From Thermoproteota archaeon (lineage in GTDB: Archaea; Thermoproteota; Methanomethylicia; Methanomethylicales; B66-G16): a stretch of 26,137 bases of DNA. Shown piece after piece: positions 7,644-16,709 of the stretch (positions are counted from its first letter, which is position 1; every line of letters begins with the position of its first letter). Location of the stretch: positions 1 to 26,137 of the forward strand of contig QMQV01000011.1 of assembly GCA_003649085.1 (NCBI GenBank), given 5' to 3'. The notes beneath the pieces are model-generated. The model was not told where the DNA came from. It saw nothing but the letters and a program-made list of their open reading frames with translations, and did not search any database. Made by a program: the position numbers and the translations under genes.

Positions 7644-9068
7644 TTATAGGTCTAGGGGGCTAAAGGGATCGAAGGGCTCTGGTTTTCTAGCTATTAAGAT
7701 GTCTCCTTTTTCGGTAATTGAGAGTATTGGAAATCGAGGTGTTCTATGGAAATTTGATGCCCCCGCTATTGAGTAAGCGCCTGTATTTACTACACACATG
7801 CACTCTCTTGGTTTAGGCATGGGCATCCGTAAAAATACGTTAGTGGGCGTTATCACATCTCCAGTAAAGCATAGATCTCCTCCTACACCAGCTGTTGCTT
7901 TCTCTTCTTCGTTAAGCCTATCTGCTAGTATTATGTGATGAAAGAGGTCCGGCTCTACGAGCTTATGATGTAGTTCACTTACAGAGACTGTTGATATAAC
8001 CCATCCAATGCTATGACCTTGCTTTGTATATAGCTGCTTAAAGCCTAAGACTTCACCACAAGTGACGACAGCTCCAGCTACTATGACTCGTCCTGGCTCT
8101 AATAGTAAGGTGTCGACCGAGCTGAAGTTTTCTCTGACACTTTGCGAAATCTCTTTTGCGAAGTCATCTACTTCATAGCTTATATGTGACTTAAACTTAG
8201 GCGCATACCCTTGTTCTGCTAGCTCAAGCCATTGGCTTTTAGCCATATAGTTAAACGGTAGACCTCCTCCTATGTCAAGGGCATTAAAATCTAAGTTTTT
8301 CAAGGCTTTAGAGAGCTTAACTAATGCGGTCTTATAAAGACCTGGCTCAGGTATTTGGGAGCCTATGTGCAAGTGTATGAGCTTGAGCTCAAATCCTAAC
8401 TCCTTGATCTTAGTAGCGAGCTTGTCGACGTAGTTCAAGGGCACGCCGAATTTACTTAGAGGAGAAGCTGTAAAAATCGGATGTGGGAGTTCTACTTCAA
8501 GCTCTGGGTTGACCCTTATACCTATTTTGGGCTTGGGAAGATTATGTTTCCTAACAAGTTTCTCGATTAACGCAAGCTCATCTAAACTATCAACTATATC
8601 TATGATACCTAACTTAAGCACATGTGTCAAGCAATACTCATTTTTTAGAGGCGACGTGTAGGTGGACCAGCTCATGGGAACCTCTAAGTGAGAAGCTAAC
8701 TGAGCTTCCTGAGGCGAAGCTACGTCAACGCCGTCAAGTTCTGTTTCAGCTAATATCTTTAAAACTCTTTTAACAGGCAGAGATTTTACTGCCCATAATA
8801 CCTTAACGTGTCCTTTAAAGTGTTCCTTAAAGCTTTGCCTAAGCACATTATAGGAATTTTTCAGAGTTTCCTCGTGTATTAGGTGAAAGCCCTTAACGTA
8901 ACCGTAGAGTTCTTTAACATAGTTATAAAGTTCTGAAAACTCTATTATCCCGTTTTTGGAGCTTATTGAGAGCCTACCATTGTAATTCGCTAGGGGCATT
9001 GCATATGGAGGACCTGGATGTACGTATTCACCTGCTAGTGCATAGCTTGATGTCTCGTAGAGAGCCAT
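7644..9068 (-). CDS. PLP fold III decarboxylase (diaminopimelate decarboxylase-like)
   Basis: This is a 474-residue pyridoxal-phosphate enzyme of the alanine-racemase-fold group IV decarboxylases, which includes LysA, arginine/ornithine and carboxynorspermidine decarboxylases. The PLP lysine is K95 in WAVKSLP, followed by HIGSQI (234-239), the phosphate-binding GGG (267-269), EPGR (324-327), C400/D404 in LCFTGD and the substrate-side Y432 in GAYS. The N-terminal ~45 residues before the barrel are unusual to me. The substrate is uncertain: no other lysine or polyamine gene is in the window. The ATG at 9068 has GAGG 7 nt upstream and lies 16 nt after enolase, so it is the last gene of that run. 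Family confidence is high; specificity is low. Confidence 0.85.
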   Translation of the reverse strand: MALYETSSYALAGEYVHPGPPYAMPLANYNGRLSISSKNGIIEFSELYNYVKELYGYVKGFHLIHEETLKNSYNVLRQSFKEHFKGHVKVLWAVKSLPVKRVLKILAETELDGVDVASPQEAQLASHLEVPMSWSTYTSPLKNEYCLTHVLKLGIIDIVDSLDELALIEKLVRKHNLPKPKIGIRVNPELEVELPHPIFTASPLSKFGVPLNYVDKLATKIKELGFELKLIHLHIGSQIPEPGLYKTALVKLSKALKNLDFNALDIGGGLPFNYMAKSQWLELAEQGYAPKFKSHISYEVDDFAKEISQSVRENFSSVDTLLLEPGRVIVAGAVVTCGEVLGFKQLYTKQGHSIGWVISTVSVSELHHKLVEPDLFHHIILADRLNEEEKATAGVGGDLCFTGDVITPTNVFLRMPMPKPRECMCVVNTGAYSIAGASNFHRTPRFPILSITEKGDILIARKPEPFDPFSPLDL

Positions 9069-9084
9069 GGCTAAGCCTCATGAT

Positions 9085-10383
9085 TTAGCCTAATCTCTTC
9101 TTAAAAGCTTCTTTTCCAGGATATCTCGCTTTTGCTTCAAGCTCCTCTTCAATCCTTAAGAGCTGGTTATACTTTGCAGTACGCTCTCCTCGCGCTGGAG
9201 CACCTGTCTTTATTTGACCTGTATTGAGAGCTACTGCTAAGTCAGCAATGAACGGATCTTCAGTTTCTCCTGATCTGTGACTTACAATTACGTTATAGCT
9301 GTTTTCAAAAGCGTACTTAGCTGCAGCTATAGCTTCTGACAACGTACCTATTTGGTTAACCTTAAGCAACAAGGCATTCGCAGCTTTCATTGAAACTCCT
9401 TGTTTTAAGCGGTTTATGTTCGTGACGAATAAATCGTCTCCGACAACTTGTACGTGTTTCCCAACCTCTCTTGTAAAATCGCTAAATGACTGAAAATCGT
9501 TTTCTTCAAACGGGTCTTCAATTGACAGTATTGGGTATCTACTGATAAGTTCTAGGTAATAGTCGAAGAGCTTATCTCTACTTTTTTCTTCTCCATCAAC
9601 TAGGTACACTTCTTTTTGGTTTACGTAGAAGCTTGAAGCAGCACAATCTAAGCCTAGCATCACCTCGTCTTCTGTATACCCCGCATCGCTTATTGCCTTC
9701 ATTAGGGCTTGGAGAGCTTCTTCTGTTAATTTCATTGGTGGTGCAAAACCACCTTCATCTCCCACGTTTATGGCACTTGCTCCATATAATTTCTTTAAGA
9801 CGTTCTTGAGAGATTGATATACCTCAACTCCAGCTCTTAACGCTTCATTAAAGCTTTTAAAGCCTACTGGTATTATCATGAACTCCTGTAATGCAAGCTG
9901 GTTTCCAGCGTGCTTCCCTCCATTTATGATGTTCATAAGCGGCACTGGCAAAGTTGACGCTTCGTCTCCTCCAAGGTATTTGTAAAGTGGTTTATTTAAT
10001 GTGCCAGCGGCCGCTTTTGCTGTCGCTAAAGATACGCTTAAGATAGCGTTGGCGCCAAGCTTTGACTTGTTTGCTGTGCCATCAAGCGATATCATCGTAT
10101 TATCTACTTCTTCCTGTTTTCTCGAATCTAGCCCAATGAGCGCTGGCGCTATTATTTTGTTGACGTTTTCAACGGCTTTTAAGACGCCTTTACCCTTAAA
10201 ACGTCTCTGATCTCCATTCCTTACCTCTAATGCTTCATAAGCTCCTGTAGAAGCTCCTGATGGTACAGAAGCTCTTCCTATGCCTCCAGCTAATGTATGT
10301 ACTTCAGCCTCAACTGTTGGGTTTCCTCTCGAATCTAATATCTCCCTAGCTTTAACTAGAGTGATTTCAAAGCCATTTGACAA
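9085..10383 (-). CDS. eno: enolase (phosphopyruvate hydratase)
   Basis: Enolase interconverts 2-phosphoglycerate and phosphoenolpyruvate in glycolysis and gluconeogenesis. The protein is 432 residues, normal for the family. Metal ligands D246, E289 and D316, catalytic base K341 (in LLKVNQIG), acid E210 (in GDEGG) and the loop SHRSGETED are all present, as is the N-terminal DSRGNPT. The start needed a choice: TTG codons lie at 10389 and 10383. The ribosome site GAGGTC (10390-10395) abuts the first but is correctly spaced (about 7 nt) for the second. The gene is 13 nt after the nicotinate phosphoribosyltransferase stop and is probably co-transcribed with it. Confidence 0.98.
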   Translation of the reverse strand: MSNGFEITLVKAREILDSRGNPTVEAEVHTLAGGIGRASVPSGASTGAYEALEVRNGDQRRFKGKGVLKAVENVNKIIAPALIGLDSRKQEEVDNTMISLDGTANKSKLGANAILSVSLATAKAAAGTLNKPLYKYLGGDEASTLPVPLMNIINGGKHAGNQLALQEFMIIPVGFKSFNEALRAGVEVYQSLKNVLKKLYGASAINVGDEGGFAPPMKLTEEALQALMKAISDAGYTEDEVMLGLDCAASSFYVNQKEVYLVDGEEKSRDKLFDYYLELISRYPILSIEDPFEENDFQSFSDFTREVGKHVQVVGDDLFVTNINRLKQGVSMKAANALLLKVNQIGTLSEAIAAAKYAFENSYNVIVSHRSGETEDPFIADLAVALNTGQIKTGAPARGERTAKYNQLLRIEEELEAKARYPGKEAFKKRLG

Positions 10384-10396
10384 TTGCAAGACCTCA

Positions 10397-11593
10397 CTAT
10401 AGAGTTATGTTGTAGTGTTTTATTTGTGAAATGACGTAATCCCTTATTTCTTGTGGTTTAGGCAAATCTTTAACTATCCTGCCTTCTTCAACTAGCGGCT
10501 CAAGTACTGGGTCCATGACATCGCCACACCTAGGGCACTTTACTTCACACGTATTAGCTAATGTGACTTTCCACGTGAAGCAGCTCCTACATCGCCAAAC
10601 TTGCTTTTTACCAGCTAGCTTACCGCGTTTAGCTAAGGGCTTTCCTTCAACTTCAACAATGTCTATCGCGAAATCAACTGTTGGCGCGTTGCTTACAGAT
10701 GTCCCAACACCGAAGATGTCGGCTCCAGCTTTGCTAAGCTCACCTATGTTCTCTTCGTTTAAGCCACCTGAGACCATGATCTTAACGTTCTTAAACCCAT
10801 TGATATCTAATTCCCATCTAACTTCCCTTATTATGTCAGCGAAGTTTCCTCTTCTAGAACCGTGAGTATCTAAGCGAACAGCAAACAGCTTGTCCTTTAA
10901 GAGCTTAGCTGCCATAAGGGCTTCAACTTTCTCATCATAGAATGTATCTACCAAAGCTACTCTCGGTATGTCTTGTTCGATAACTTCGTCAAAAGCTTTC
11001 CACGCGTCTTCTTGATTACCGAAGATTAAGATTAGCGTATGAGGCATGGTGCCTGAAGGCTTTATACCTATGAGCTTAGCACCTAGCACGCCAGATACGC
11101 CATCAAACCCCCCGATGAAGGCGGCTCTATCTAGCATGGGGGCGATTGCAGGATGCATTCTTCTAATGCCGAAGGCGTAGACAGGCTTCCAGCCTGCAGC
11201 TATCTTTACTCTTGCGGCAGCTGTCGCAACGCCAGTTGCTTGGCATAAAAGACCTACAGAGGCTGTCTCGACGTGTGCGAAAGCAGCATAGGCTCCCTCA
11301 ATTCTCATGACAGGAATTTTTAAGCCATCTATATCCCTCAAAGGCACTACTGTACCCTCTCTTACAGAGTACACGCTAACGGGCAGGCCTTCAAATAAAT
11401 GAGCTTCCTCTTCTATGCCGCATATAACACACCAATGCCAATTCTTAGGTAAACTGCTAACCGTCGCTTCCGCTACAACCTTAGTGGATGCTAGTCCTTT
11501 TGCTTCCAAGATTTTCTTCGTCCTAAGATAATATACATCAGAGGTTTCGCCGCTCTTTATGTCTTCATCGGAGGCAATGTGAAACTTCCTCAA
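10397..11593 (-). CDS. nicotinate phosphoribosyltransferase with C-terminal zinc ribbon
   Basis: This makes nicotinate mononucleotide from nicotinate and PRPP (with ATP) in NAD salvage. The 398-residue protein shows the family's barrel landmarks: [15 protein letters not shown] (107-121), RRMHPAI (144-150), [11 protein letters not shown] (240-250) and the phosphate-binding VSGGLNE / GVGTSV region (274-300). The C-terminal CxxC...CxxC (C335, C338, C353, C356) is a zinc ribbon, as in the Thermoplasma-type enzymes. It begins with TTG. GGTGG at 11600-11604, 6 nt upstream, supports that start, and there is no closer ATG/GTG. A possible promoter lies at 11643-11656, so it may have its own transcript in addition to read-through from hel308. 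Confidence 0.95.
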   Translation of the reverse strand: MRKFHIASDEDIKSGETSDVYYLRTKKILEAKGLASTKVVAEATVSSLPKNWHWCVICGIEEEAHLFEGLPVSVYSVREGTVVPLRDIDGLKIPVMRIEGAYAAFAHVETASVGLLCQATGVATAAARVKIAAGWKPVYAFGIRRMHPAIAPMLDRAAFIGGFDGVSGVLGAKLIGIKPSGTMPHTLILIFGNQEDAWKAFDEVIEQDIPRVALVDTFYDEKVEALMAAKLLKDKLFAVRLDTHGSRRGNFADIIREVRWELDINGFKNVKIMVSGGLNEENIGELSKAGADIFGVGTSVSNAPTVDFAIDIVEVEGKPLAKRGKLAGKKQVWRCRSCFTWKVTLANTCEVKCPRCGDVMDPVLEPLVEEGRIVKDLPKPQEIRDYVISQIKHYNITL

Positions 11594-11612
11594 GACCTTC
11601 CACCCAGAGCTT

Positions 11613-11624
11613 AAGAAGCTTCTT
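11613..11624. repeat. 12-bp perfect palindrome in the leader of the NAPRTase gene
   Basis: AAGAAGCTTCTT is a perfect palindrome between the presumed TATA element and the GGTGG ribosome site. It could be an operator, but it may also be chance in A/T-rich DNA. Confidence 0.25.
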
Positions 11625-11642
11625 CTCTACATCTTGCTGATA

Positions 11643-11656
11643 CTCTTGTATAAGAG
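11643..11656 (-). promoter_or_regulatory. possible TATA element embedded in an inverted repeat
   Basis: CTCTT (11643-11647) and AAGAG (11652-11656) form inverted arms around GTAT. On the minus strand the centre reads CTTATACA, a TATA-like box about 57 nt before the TTG of the nicotinate phosphoribosyltransferase gene. This gives a predicted leader of about 30 nt. A repressor bound to the arms would block TBP; this is inference. Confidence 0.3.
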
Positions 11657-11685
11657 CTTAGGGGTTAAGACCTATTTAGAGAAGG

Positions 11686-13896
11686 TTAAGTGGTATAGTC
11701 GAATAGTGAAAGTTGTTTTGATGCTTTCTTAACCTTTTCGAGTTCCTCTTTAGTTAGCTCACTGCCTAGCTGTTCCTTAATTGACTTCGCTGTCTCAGGA
11801 CCAATTAACGGCACTTTAAGCAAATCAGTTACCGTTGCTTTTCTTAAGTCCTCTAAGTGTCTATATCCAGCATTGTAAAGCGCCCTTGCTCGTGCCCTAC
11901 CTATACCCCTTAGCTGAACAAGCGGCAATAGCTCTTCCTTGACACCGGATTCTACTCTTAAGAGTAGCTTATGGATATCCGCTAATACCTCCTTGATCTC
12001 TAAGACCTTAGCTAGCTCGTACATCGAGTAGAGAAGCCATCTGGCTGTCTCAACATATGCATGTATGTCTCCTGACCCAACATCATAACGATCTATTATC
12101 GAGTCTTCAGGCACTTCCTCTATCCAATCGTTTAACAACATAGCTGTCTTAAGCTCAGCTAAGAAGAGCTCGTACCCTTCCGGGTCTTCAAATTCGTCAG
12201 GCATTTCAACTAAAAAGACTTGGCTGTTCGAACTAGCGAAAAGCGACAATGGCTCTAAATCTCTTCTTTTAAGATAGAGTTTTGGCATATCAGGCGTATG
12301 GCATATTAGGTGTAGCAAGCCTATTGGCGCGATGGCACTAGGTCTTTTTGAAAGCCCATCTCTCATTATGACTGCTGACAATGGATCTATGTAAAGCTCA
12401 GAGACTCTTTTACCAAGCTTGGTTGCATAGAGCCTTTGTCCACTGCGCTCAACCATATCCTCTCTTTCTAAAAACTCAATGACCTTTAGTGCTAGGCTTT
12501 CAAGGTTTTTGCTTCCATATTGATGAGCGTAAAACGTGTAGTTCAGGAAATCCAATATCCCCGCTTCTGTGTTAGCAAAGCCTGAAGCTATTGTAGAGAG
12601 GATATGTGATCTTAGAGCCGGCTCAGTCCCTAGTTTTGACCATATGCGTTCAGGCTCAGCTAATACGTATTGTTCTAGTAGAAACTCTTGCTCATCCCTG
12701 TTTTTGGCTACTAAGATGGCCTCGCCATACTTGTCGTATCTGGGCCTCCCAGCTCTACCAGCCATTTGCTTTTCCTCTAAAATTGATATCGCTTGATAGC
12801 CTAGCCCAGGCTCATATCTTCGGTAGTCTCTTATGATAACTCTCCTAGCTGGTAAGTTGACGCCGGCTGCTAATGTTGGCGTTGCGCATACAACTTTTAA
12901 AATTAGAGCTCTAAAAGCGTCCTCAATTATCTTGCGATGTGCACCATGAAGACCTGCATGATGAAAAGCCACTCCGCATTGTATTAGCTCCGAAAGCTTT
13001 TCACTTAACTTAGTTTTCTCACCTACGCTAAGCACTTGTTCAGCTACTTCCCTTAATGCATTTTTCTCTTTTTGCTTAAGTAGTGGAGCTATGTGATCTT
13101 GAAGCTTTTTAGCCAATGAGACAGCTGATTGACGGCTGCTGGCGAAGATGAGCGCCTGTCCACCTGACTTGACAACGTCGACTGCTAGTGTAACCGCTGG
13201 ATCCCCAAACCTTTCATCTACCTTTACTATGCTACCGTCTTTAAACACGATTTCGCCCTGCGCATAGACCCCTTCTCTTAATGTAACTGGCCTCCATTCA
13301 CTTACCACAAGCTTAGCTTTGAGCCACTTAGCTATTTCATCAGCATTTCTTATCGTAGCGCTAAGTGCAAGAATTTGTAGGTTTGGATTGTTTTGAAGAA
13401 GCCTAGCTAACACTGCCTCAAGTGTTGGTCCACGCGACGGCTCGTTGATTAAGTGCACTTCATCTGCTATAACTATTGAAACTTTTCTTAGCCAGGGAGC
13501 GTTATGCCTTAAAAGTGAGTCTGCTTTTTCGTTCGTGCAGACTATGATGTCGTAGCTTTCGAGCCAAGGATCCGACGAGTCATAATCTCCAGTCGAAATC
13601 GCTACTTTAATGCCAAGCTCCTCATACTTCTTAAACTCTTCATACTTTTCTGATGCTAAAGCTCTTAAAGGAACCATGTAAAGGGCCTTGCCGCCTTTTT
13701 CAAGTACGTGCTTTATCATGCATAATTCAGCTACAAGTGTTTTGCCTGAAGCTGTTGGTATTGCTAAGACGACATTTTCTCCTTCAAGAACACCTTGTTT
13801 TATTGCCTCTTCTTGAGGAGGGTATAGCGTGACGTAGCCTCTGCTCATTAACAGCTCCTTAACTGGCAAAGGTAGGGGAAGCTCGGCAATTTCTAT
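11686..13896 (-). CDS. hel308: Hel308 superfamily 2 DNA helicase
   Basis: This ATP-dependent 3'-5' helicase acts on stalled and branched replication forks. Numbered from an AUA start at 13896 (736 residues): Walker A PTASGKT (47-53), DEVH (145-148), SAT (179-181), motif VI QMAGRAGRP (377-385), then the winged-helix and ratchet domains, and a C-terminal helix-hairpin-helix around RGIGRARARAL (663-673). The chain ends in KQLSLFDYTT, which resembles a PCNA-interacting peptide. The first ordinary start codon is TTG at 13869, but it would remove a stretch (IEIAELPLP) that matches the conserved Hel308 N-terminus. The only good ribosome site, GGAGGGTT, is placed for the AUA. The gene follows mcm by 24 nt and is probably co-transcribed with it. 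Confidence 0.95.
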   Translation of the reverse strand: MEIAELPLPLPVKELLMSRGYVTLYPPQEEAIKQGVLEGENVVLAIPTASGKTLVAELCMIKHVLEKGGKALYMVPLRALASEKYEEFKKYEELGIKVAISTGDYDSSDPWLESYDIIVCTNEKADSLLRHNAPWLRKVSIVIADEVHLINEPSRGPTLEAVLARLLQNNPNLQILALSATIRNADEIAKWLKAKLVVSEWRPVTLREGVYAQGEIVFKDGSIVKVDERFGDPAVTLAVDVVKSGGQALIFASSRQSAVSLAKKLQDHIAPLLKQKEKNALREVAEQVLSVGEKTKLSEKLSELIQCGVAFHHAGLHGAHRKIIEDAFRALILKVVCATPTLAAGVNLPARRVIIRDYRRYEPGLGYQAISILEEKQMAGRAGRPRYDKYGEAILVAKNRDEQEFLLEQYVLAEPERIWSKLGTEPALRSHILSTIASGFANTEAGILDFLNYTFYAHQYGSKNLESLALKVIEFLEREDMVERSGQRLYATKLGKRVSELYIDPLSAVIMRDGLSKRPSAIAPIGLLHLICHTPDMPKLYLKRRDLEPLSLFASSNSQVFLVEMPDEFEDPEGYELFLAELKTAMLLNDWIEEVPEDSIIDRYDVGSGDIHAYVETARWLLYSMYELAKVLEIKEVLADIHKLLLRVESGVKEELLPLVQLRGIGRARARALYNAGYRHLEDLRKATVTDLLKVPLIGPETAKSIKEQLGSELTKEELEKVKKASKQLSLFDYTT

Positions 13897-13902
13897 TTTT
13901 GT

Positions 13903-13910
13903 AACCCTCC
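13903..13910 (-). promoter_or_regulatory. ribosome-binding site pointing to an AUA start of hel308
   Basis: The minus strand reads GGAGGGTT just after the mcm stop. GGAGG is 9 nt before the ATA at 13896-13894 and 36 nt before the first canonical start codon (TTG, 13869), which is too far to use it. Confidence 0.6.
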
Positions 13911-13920
13911 AAGGTTTTCG

Positions 13921-15993
13921 CTAAGCCTTCTTTATATAACCTGACCTAGGCTCGTATATTACCCCTTCATTTCTCCACTGATTTAACACTTTTTCCACAA
14001 AGAAGCGTTCTAAGCCTAATAGCTCAGCCCTTTCAATAAACTGATCTTTTCTAACAGGTCCTCCTTCGTTTTCGCGCTCCATTTCTATCAAAAGCTCAAG
14101 TAGCTTAGCTATCTTATCGCTTTGTGACTTGGGCCTGCCTACTAATATCGTGTCTATGTCAAAGCGTCCTGTCGACTTGTCCATACCTACCTGTACTAAG
14201 AAGTACTTCATTAACCGTATAGCAGCGTCAGCGTCTTCCTCTAGTACTTCTGACCTTAACGCTATTTTAGCTCTCGCTTCTGAAAGCCTGATTAAAGCTT
14301 CAAGTTGTCTAGGTGATATTGGAACTGGAGAATCCGGTCCTTCACTTTTCATTCTCATTTCTAAGTAAAAGTCTTGTATCCTCTTTGCAGCTTGAGGTGT
14401 TAGATGTGGCGTCACATATCTCCTAGCATAGCTTATGTACTTCTTTAAGAGATCTGGCGGTATTATCCCTTCGTGCGCTGGAGATTGATGCTGGTGTAAC
14501 CTTAATATGTGTTCACTTAAGGCTCTATCGCGGTCTTCATCAGGTCTATCCATTATCGGGAAGATTAGGTCAAAGCGTGATAGTATTGTAACGGGCAAGT
14601 CTATGTTCTCGGCAGGGGTTTTGTGCGGAACGTACCTTCCTAATGCAGGGTTTGCGGCAGCTAATATGGATGCCCTAGCGTTAAGTTGCGCTACTATGCC
14701 CGCTTTAGCTATACTCACTGTCTGCTGTTCCATGGCTTCGTGTATTGCTACTCTATCTTCTTGGCGCATCTTGTCGATCTCATCTATGCACGCTACGCCG
14801 CCATCTGCTAAGACCAAGGCACCTGCCTCTAATACGAACTCCCCTGTTGTCTTGTCCCTAACTACGGTTGCTGTAAGCCCAGCCGCTGTTGAGCCTCTAC
14901 CTGATGTATATATGCCTCTTGGAGCGATTTTAGCAACGTACTGTAGTAGCTGGGACTTAGCTGTGCCAGGGTCTCCTACAAGCAATATGTTTATGTCTCC
15001 TCTTATTCTGACGCCATCTGGCATTACTTTGGGCGTTCCTCCAAAGAGTAAGTAGGCTATTGCCTCTTTCACTTCCTCCAAGCCGTGTATTGATGGGGCT
15101 ATTGAACGGACTATTCGGCTGTGGATTAAAGGGTCCTTTGCTAACTCCTTGATTTTTTGCTCATCTTCAGGTGTTATCTCAACTTCTTCTGCTCCTCTCT
15201 CAGCGACATCGATGTAATTTGCCTCAATATATGAGGAAAAGGTCGTTAATTTGCTTCCTCGAGCAGTTACGTCTTGTTGTGGCTTTAAGATACCTACTAT
15301 CGAAACTCTGTCTCCAGGGCGAGCGGCATCAACTAAGTCGTCTCTAACTATGACATCTATTGACCTAGGTAGCTGGCCTGGCGGTAAGTCTTCTGGACGT
15401 TCTTGCAACGTTAGCTTCTGCCAATCCATGAACGTTGAGCGCTCAGGTATTAACCTAAAGGGGCCTTTTCTTTGACAACCTGGATTAGTGCATTGAGCAG
15501 GCGTTACAAGGGGGCCGCCTGGCTGAGGTTGAGGTATTTCTTCTCCACATCTTTCACAGCGGAAGACAGCATTCACGAGAAGATGTTTAACTGCTGTTGC
15601 CCTCGTTATTATTCCCTCAACCATTATGAGCTTGTTTAGGTTCTCGACTCTAATCGCCCTAAGAGACGTAGCTTCTGTTAATCGCCTAAACCTAGCATTA
15701 AAGGTCTTGACTTTATTAGCATATTCCATGTCTTCAACACGCATTACATCTAAAATTGCTTTGCTGGCAGCTTCGATGACTTTAGCTGGCTCCTCAATTA
15801 AACTTGTAGCAAGCTCGTGATCGTAAACAAGTAGGTCTTCAAAATCTATTACTAGCGATCTCTTACCTAGAGATGCCATTTGCCTTATTCTCTCTCGATA
15901 CTTAAACGAGCCGTCTGGCGCCTGAAACGTCTTATAAAAGTTGACAAACTTCTCTCGTGGATCTAGAAGCTCTGGTGTAAGCTCTAAGCCCAC
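13921..15993 (-). CDS. mcm: replicative minichromosome maintenance helicase MCM
   Basis: MCM is the ring-shaped 3'-5' replicative DNA helicase. The protein is 690 residues. The N-terminal domain carries a C4 zinc finger (C146, C149, C168, C173) and an OB-fold core. The AAA+ domain has Walker A GDPGTAKS (340-347), Walker B CIDEID (402-407), sensor-1 N448 and the arginine finger R473 in LSRFD. A winged helix fills about 620-690. There is no intein. The start is GTG at 15993, with GAGGTGTT about 7 nt upstream; that ribosome site overlaps the stop of the GINS gene, 11 nt away. Linkage to gins upstream and hel308 downstream gives a helicase operon. Confidence 0.98.
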   Translation of the reverse strand: MGLELTPELLDPREKFVNFYKTFQAPDGSFKYRERIRQMASLGKRSLVIDFEDLLVYDHELATSLIEEPAKVIEAASKAILDVMRVEDMEYANKVKTFNARFRRLTEATSLRAIRVENLNKLIMVEGIITRATAVKHLLVNAVFRCERCGEEIPQPQPGGPLVTPAQCTNPGCQRKGPFRLIPERSTFMDWQKLTLQERPEDLPPGQLPRSIDVIVRDDLVDAARPGDRVSIVGILKPQQDVTARGSKLTTFSSYIEANYIDVAERGAEEVEITPEDEQKIKELAKDPLIHSRIVRSIAPSIHGLEEVKEAIAYLLFGGTPKVMPDGVRIRGDINILLVGDPGTAKSQLLQYVAKIAPRGIYTSGRGSTAAGLTATVVRDKTTGEFVLEAGALVLADGGVACIDEIDKMRQEDRVAIHEAMEQQTVSIAKAGIVAQLNARASILAAANPALGRYVPHKTPAENIDLPVTILSRFDLIFPIMDRPDEDRDRALSEHILRLHQHQSPAHEGIIPPDLLKKYISYARRYVTPHLTPQAAKRIQDFYLEMRMKSEGPDSPVPISPRQLEALIRLSEARAKIALRSEVLEEDADAAIRLMKYFLVQVGMDKSTGRFDIDTILVGRPKSQSDKIAKLLELLIEMERENEGGPVRKDQFIERAELLGLERFFVEKVLNQWRNEGVIYEPRSGYIKKA

Positions 15994-16004
15994 GTTTCAA
16001 CACC

Positions 16005-16550
16005 TCATATGCCTAAAATCAAGCCTCTCCACTTTTCTATCAATTCCCTTAAGCTATTGAAGAAGACCTTCTCTTCGGTGGTCATGTTATCTACTAAGTT
16101 TTTGGGAGGATTTTTGTCCAATGCCATTTTCACAATCTTCTGCAATCGGCAGTTAACTAGGTCATTTGCCTTTATTTCCGCTTGCCTCTGTTCGTTTAGA
16201 GCTTGCTGCGAAGGAGATTTTTCAACTTTAAGCTTAAGCTCCTTTAAATAGCTCCTAAGCTTTGAGTAAAAATCGGGGTCTACAGGTAGCAGCGTATCGG
16301 AGCGCTCTTCTCTCCAAGCGCTTTTTGATAGCTCAACTAAACTTCTAGAGCTGTCTTGTCTTAATCTGACAATGCCTTGATTAGCTAAGCTCATAGCAAG
16401 CCATAGCGGAAGCTTTGTTTCAACCCCCTCATTAAAGGGTCCAAGCACTTCTTCAGCTACTTTCACCTGCGGACAGGGTTTAATGAAGACTACGTCAACT
16501 TGTGCCTCTTCATAACTTAAGTCTTGAGCTCTTATAGCCGATGTTATCAT
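16005..16550 (-). CDS. gins23: archaeal GINS subunit, Gins23 type
   Basis: GINS is part of the archaeal CMG-like helicase complex with MCM and GAN/Cdc45. The 181-residue chain begins with a small beta domain (about 18-65) containing GPFNEGVETKLPLWLA, and the helical domain follows. That beta-then-helix order is the Psf2/Psf3-like (Gins23) arrangement; Gins51 has the reverse order. The basic, Lys/Arg-rich helical half extends to the C-terminus. I chose the ATG at 16550 because GGTG lies 6 nt before it; a GTG at 16559 is the alternative. Position directly before mcm supports the call and matches crenarchaeal organisation. No gins51 is in the window. Confidence 0.88.
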   Translation of the reverse strand: MITSAIRAQDLSYEEAQVDVVFIKPCPQVKVAEEVLGPFNEGVETKLPLWLAMSLANQGIVRLRQDSSRSLVELSKSAWREERSDTLLPVDPDFYSKLRSYLKELKLKVEKSPSQQALNEQRQAEIKANDLVNCRLQKIVKMALDKNPPKNLVDNMTTEEKVFFNSLRELIEKWRGLILGI

Positions 16551-16587
16551 TAACTGCACCGGTCTGCTCTGAAATACTTCTAAGAGG

Positions 16588-16595
16588 TTAAAAAA
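16588..16595 (-). promoter_or_regulatory. TATA-like element for gins-mcm-hel308
   Basis: The minus strand reads TTTTTTAA, about 42 nt before the ATG at 16550. This predicts a leader of about 16 nt that includes the GGTG site. A 13-bp near-palindrome lies about 20 bp further upstream. Confidence 0.4.
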
Positions 16596-16613
16596 GAATA
16601 GGTTTTCATAAAG

Positions 16614-16626
16614 AAAACGGCGTTTT
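16614..16626. repeat. 13-bp near-perfect palindrome in the divergent replication promoter
   Basis: AAAACG-G-CGTTTT has 6-bp arms around one base. It sits upstream of the gins TATA element, inside the region shared with rfcS. Its right half, GGCGTTTT (16619-16626), recurs as a direct repeat at 16691-16698, closer to rfcS. This could be a regulator or origin-protein site; function is not shown. Confidence 0.3.
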
Positions 16627-16709
16627 GAACAGCTTAAAAATTCTCTATTTCAGTTAGCTCATGTTCTTCGCAGTATTACCATAGTTCGAAGGCGTTTTTT
16701 GGATTTAGC

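Noticed and set aside
14507..15055. 182-codon open frame on the plus strand
   Set aside because: It lies wholly antisense to the AAA+ core of mcm. Its Ser/Ala/Leu-rich sequence is what the reverse complement of this coding strand produces, with no recognisable domain.
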